From positions 1-7,594 of the forward strand of contig CALCMV010000329.1 in assembly GCA_937967535.1 (NCBI GenBank): a stretch of DNA of 7,594 nucleotides, read 5' to 3'. Positions 5,916-7,594 of this stretch are shown piece after piece (position 1 is the first letter of the stretch; each line of letters begins with the position of its first letter). Made by a program: the position numbers and the translations under genes. Below the pieces are notes generated by a model, which saw nothing but the letters and a program-made list of their open reading frames with translations, was not told where the DNA came from and ran no database searches. The stretch is from an uncultured Saprospiraceae bacterium (GTDB lineage: Bacteria > Bacteroidota > Bacteroidia > Chitinophagales > Saprospiraceae).

Positions 5916-7232
5916 ATGAAGGCAAAATTTCTATGGTTTTTTATATGTTTTAATGTCGTTTTTTTTCCTTTATTTGCACAAAATATTAACCTCAATGAAG
6001 TTGCTGTATTGATTAAAAAACTAAAGGCATTGCCTGATGTCGAACAAGTACAAGCACTCTCCGATAATAGCTACCAAATAGATTTTCGCCAGCCGCTTGA
6101 CCATAAAAATCCTGAAACCGCATCATTTACCCAGCGTATTTATCTGACTCATATTGGCTACGACAAACCAACGGTGATGGTCACAGAAGGCTATGCTGCA
6201 CCCCACAACCAACCTTACGAAATCAGTGAGTTACTCCTTGCCAATCAATTGATTGTAGAGCATCGCTACTTCGGCGAATCCAAACCTGATACAAAAAATT
6301 GGCAATACCTCACCACCTACCAAGCTGCCACCGACCACCATCGTATTATTGATAATTTTAAAAAAATATATGGAGAAAAATGGCTGACCACAGGCATCAG
6401 CAAAGGCGGTCAGGCTGCCATTTATCATCGGTATTATTATTCTGATGATGTGGATGTGACGGTGCCATATGTTGCCCCTTTAAATTTTGGAGTAGAAGAC
6501 CCGCGCCTGACCAAATTTCTCAATTCGCTTGGTTCGGCGAGTTGTCGGAAAAAGATATTTGAGTATCAACGTCGTTTACTCGAAAGGCGGGAAGAATTAT
6601 TGCCATTGATGAAGTGGTATTCTATCGGTAAAGGTCAAAAATTTGCCATTGGGCGCGAAGTGGCATTTGAGTATGCAGTCTTGGAGTATTCTTTTTCATT
6701 TTGGCAATGGGGAAAAGATTGCCGCGATATTCCCACCGCCACCGCTTCCAATGATGAAATGTTCCAACACTTAGTTGACGTGGTAGGCTTCGAGTTGTAC
6801 TCTGATAAAGGCATGGCGTATTATGCGCCGTTTTTCTATCAGGCAATGACAGAATTGGGTTATTATGGATATGATGTGACAGGTTTGCGACATTTATTAA
6901 AAGCTGTACCACAGCCAACGAATACTATTTTTGCCCCTATGCGCGATTTATCTTTTGATGCTGAACTCAACCAAAATGTCCGAAAATGGCTACGCAAATC
7001 CGGCGATAGGATGCTCTACATCTACGGCGAAACGGATGCTTGGTCGGCTGCTGCTGTCAATCCTTCTCCCAAAACAGATGCCCTCAAAATTACCATGAAA
7101 AACTACGCCCATCACAATGCCCGCATCAAAAATATGACACCTGCCGACAAGCAAAAAACAATGGTAACTTTACAAAGATGGCTGAATGAGGAAATATTGA
7201 GTACACAGAAAACGATGAGTGATAAACAATAA
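5916..7232 (+). CDS. Secreted serine peptidase of the S37 (PS-10 / tripeptidyl aminopeptidase-like) family
   Basis: The 438-residue product carries a signal peptide (hydrophobic 5-20, likely cleavage after Ala21 in PLFA-Q). The mature part is an alpha/beta-hydrolase peptidase resembling family S37. Shared features are the Q-P-L-D-H-K-N-P strand (59-66), E-G-Y (91-93), E-H-R-Y-F-G-E-S (115-122), the nucleophile elbow T-G-I-S-K-G-G (159-165) with Ser162, and Y-V-A-P-L-N (185-190). The acid is probably Asp374 in Y-G-E-T-D-A-W, and the base His399 or His400 in Y-A-H-H-N. S37 members in Streptomyces release tripeptides from N-termini; S28 exopeptidases are distant relatives. Two mature cysteines (210, 269) could form a disulfide outside the cytoplasm. 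Length is normal for the family. The chosen ATG gives a full signal peptide; an out-of-frame ATG at 5902 opens only five codons. No lipobox or C-terminal sorting domain is seen, so the protein is probably periplasmic or freely secreted. Confidence 0.88.
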   Translation: MKAKFLWFFICFNVVFFPLFAQNINLNEVAVLIKKLKALPDVEQVQALSDNSYQIDFRQPLDHKNPETASFTQRIYLTHIGYDKPTVMVTEGYAAPHNQPYEISELLLANQLIVEHRYFGESKPDTKNWQYLTTYQAATDHHRIIDNFKKIYGEKWLTTGISKGGQAAIYHRYYYSDDVDVTVPYVAPLNFGVEDPRLTKFLNSLGSASCRKKIFEYQRRLLERREELLPLMKWYSIGKGQKFAIGREVAFEYAVLEYSFSFWQWGKDCRDIPTATASNDEMFQHLVDVVGFELYSDKGMAYYAPFFYQAMTELGYYGYDVTGLRHLLKAVPQPTNTIFAPMRDLSFDAELNQNVRKWLRKSGDRMLYIYGETDAWSAAAVNPSPKTDALKITMKNYAHHNARIKNMTPADKQKTMVTLQRWLNEEILSTQKTMSDKQ

Positions 7233-7338
7233 AATCAAGCAGCATTACACAATGTATTCGCCAATTATGAATTTTGAATGATAAAAAATAATTAATTTGT
7301 TAATCTCTAATTATCAACAAAAAACAAAGTAATATTGA

Positions 7339-7550
7339 TTCTTCTGCATATTTTACGTAAATAATATTTGACTATTATTCATTTGTTATAAAAAATAAAA
7401 ATTACCCGAAATAGATACTTAATTTTGCTTTAATTGACTTTTGGGAAAAAAGATACTCGTCTGACATTTTGAAAATGTCCGACGAGTGAGCATAACTCCC
7501 AAAGTTAAAAAAGCAATACATATAACGCTTCCGCAAAATATGCAGAAGAA
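7339..7550. repeat. Nested inverted-repeat structure, possible palindromic element
   Basis: The ends are a perfect 16-bp inverted repeat: TTCTTCTGCATATTTT (7339-7354) against AAAATATGCAGAAGAA (7535-7550), with weaker similarity just inside. Nearer the centre, TTGCTTTaaTTgACTTTtGGGA (about 7425-7446) pairs with TCCCAAAGTTAAAAAAGCAA (7497-7516), enclosing a strong 16-bp central hairpin (7455-7487). The left arm carries about 50 extra bases (within about 7372-7424), so it is not symmetric like the element at 1211. No clear target duplication flanks it and it encodes no protein. Confidence 0.6.
7446..7487 (-). terminator. Central hairpin with U tract on the minus strand, possible terminator
   Basis: ACTCGTCTGACATTTT (7455-7470) and AAAATGTCCGACGAGT (7472-7487) pair at 15 of 16 positions around a single central base, so the real loop is a few A/T bases. 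In minus-strand RNA the stem is followed by AUC and then six U (7451-7446). This would suit termination of a leftward gene ending just beyond the right edge. On the plus strand no T run follows, so it is a poor terminator for the S37 gene. Confidence 0.45.
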
Positions 7551-7594
7551 CCGTTATATTTAAAATAATTTGTCATTCAAAATTTATAATTCAA

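Larger units (their letters stand above)
7233..7594. other. 362-bp AT-rich intergenic tail, non-coding to window end
   Basis: No gene is seen after the S37 stop. The first part (7262-7320) is made of A/T-rich words such as AATTATGAATTTTGAATGA and TTGTTAATC; the rest is occupied by the inverted-repeat structure listed separately. The final bases (about 7570-7594) read, on the other strand, TTGAATTATAAATTTTGAAT. They thus mirror 7264-7280 with few mismatches and extend the inverted symmetry of the region outward. Confidence 0.65.

Overview
The window looks like chromosomal DNA from a member of the Bacteroidota. Coding DNA is moderately AT-rich and the intergenic stretches are extremely AT-rich. 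No start is preceded by a clear Shine-Dalgarno sequence, and the intergenic gaps are full of A/T-rich words (TTAAT, AATTATGAA, AAGTTT) of the kind common in Cytophagia- and Saprospiria-like genomes. The phylum is an inference; nothing here fixes a genus. There are five protein genes, no RNA gene, no CRISPR array and no transposase.

Left part (1-2535). A plus-strand gene (8-1156) encodes an apparent fusion of a P-loop sulfotransferase-like domain with a class I SAM methyltransferase-like domain. It converges on a minus-strand membrane O-acyltransferase of the acyltransferase-3 family (1379-2464). Between them lies a 164-bp imperfect palindrome (1211-1374), symmetric to the base and flanked by TTA, which looks like a small non-autonomous mobile or REP-type element. 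The acyltransferase begins at a TTG inside a tandem hexamer repeat, just behind a strong intrinsic terminator.

Middle (2594-5268, minus strand). A full-length tail-specific periplasmic protease (Prc/Tsp, peptidase S41A) is followed after 47 bp by a small polytopic membrane protein resembling the COG2426 'small multidrug export' family. They probably form one transcript ending at the 2509-2534 terminator.

Right part (5269-7594). A 647-bp divergent intergenic region separates prc from a secreted S37-type serine peptidase (5916-7232). It holds five copies of the heptamer GTCAATT (either orientation), other short repeats and a hairpin of higher GC. Downstream of the S37 gene is a nested inverted-repeat structure (7339-7550) with a strong central hairpin, which may be the terminator of a leftward gene beyond the window or a second palindromic element.

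Taken together, three genes act at or outside the inner membrane (two proteases and an acyltransferase), and the sulfotransferase-like fusion may modify surface or secreted molecules. No genuinely new multi-gene system can be demonstrated. The most original items are the sulfotransferase-methyltransferase fusion and the two large non-coding palindromes.
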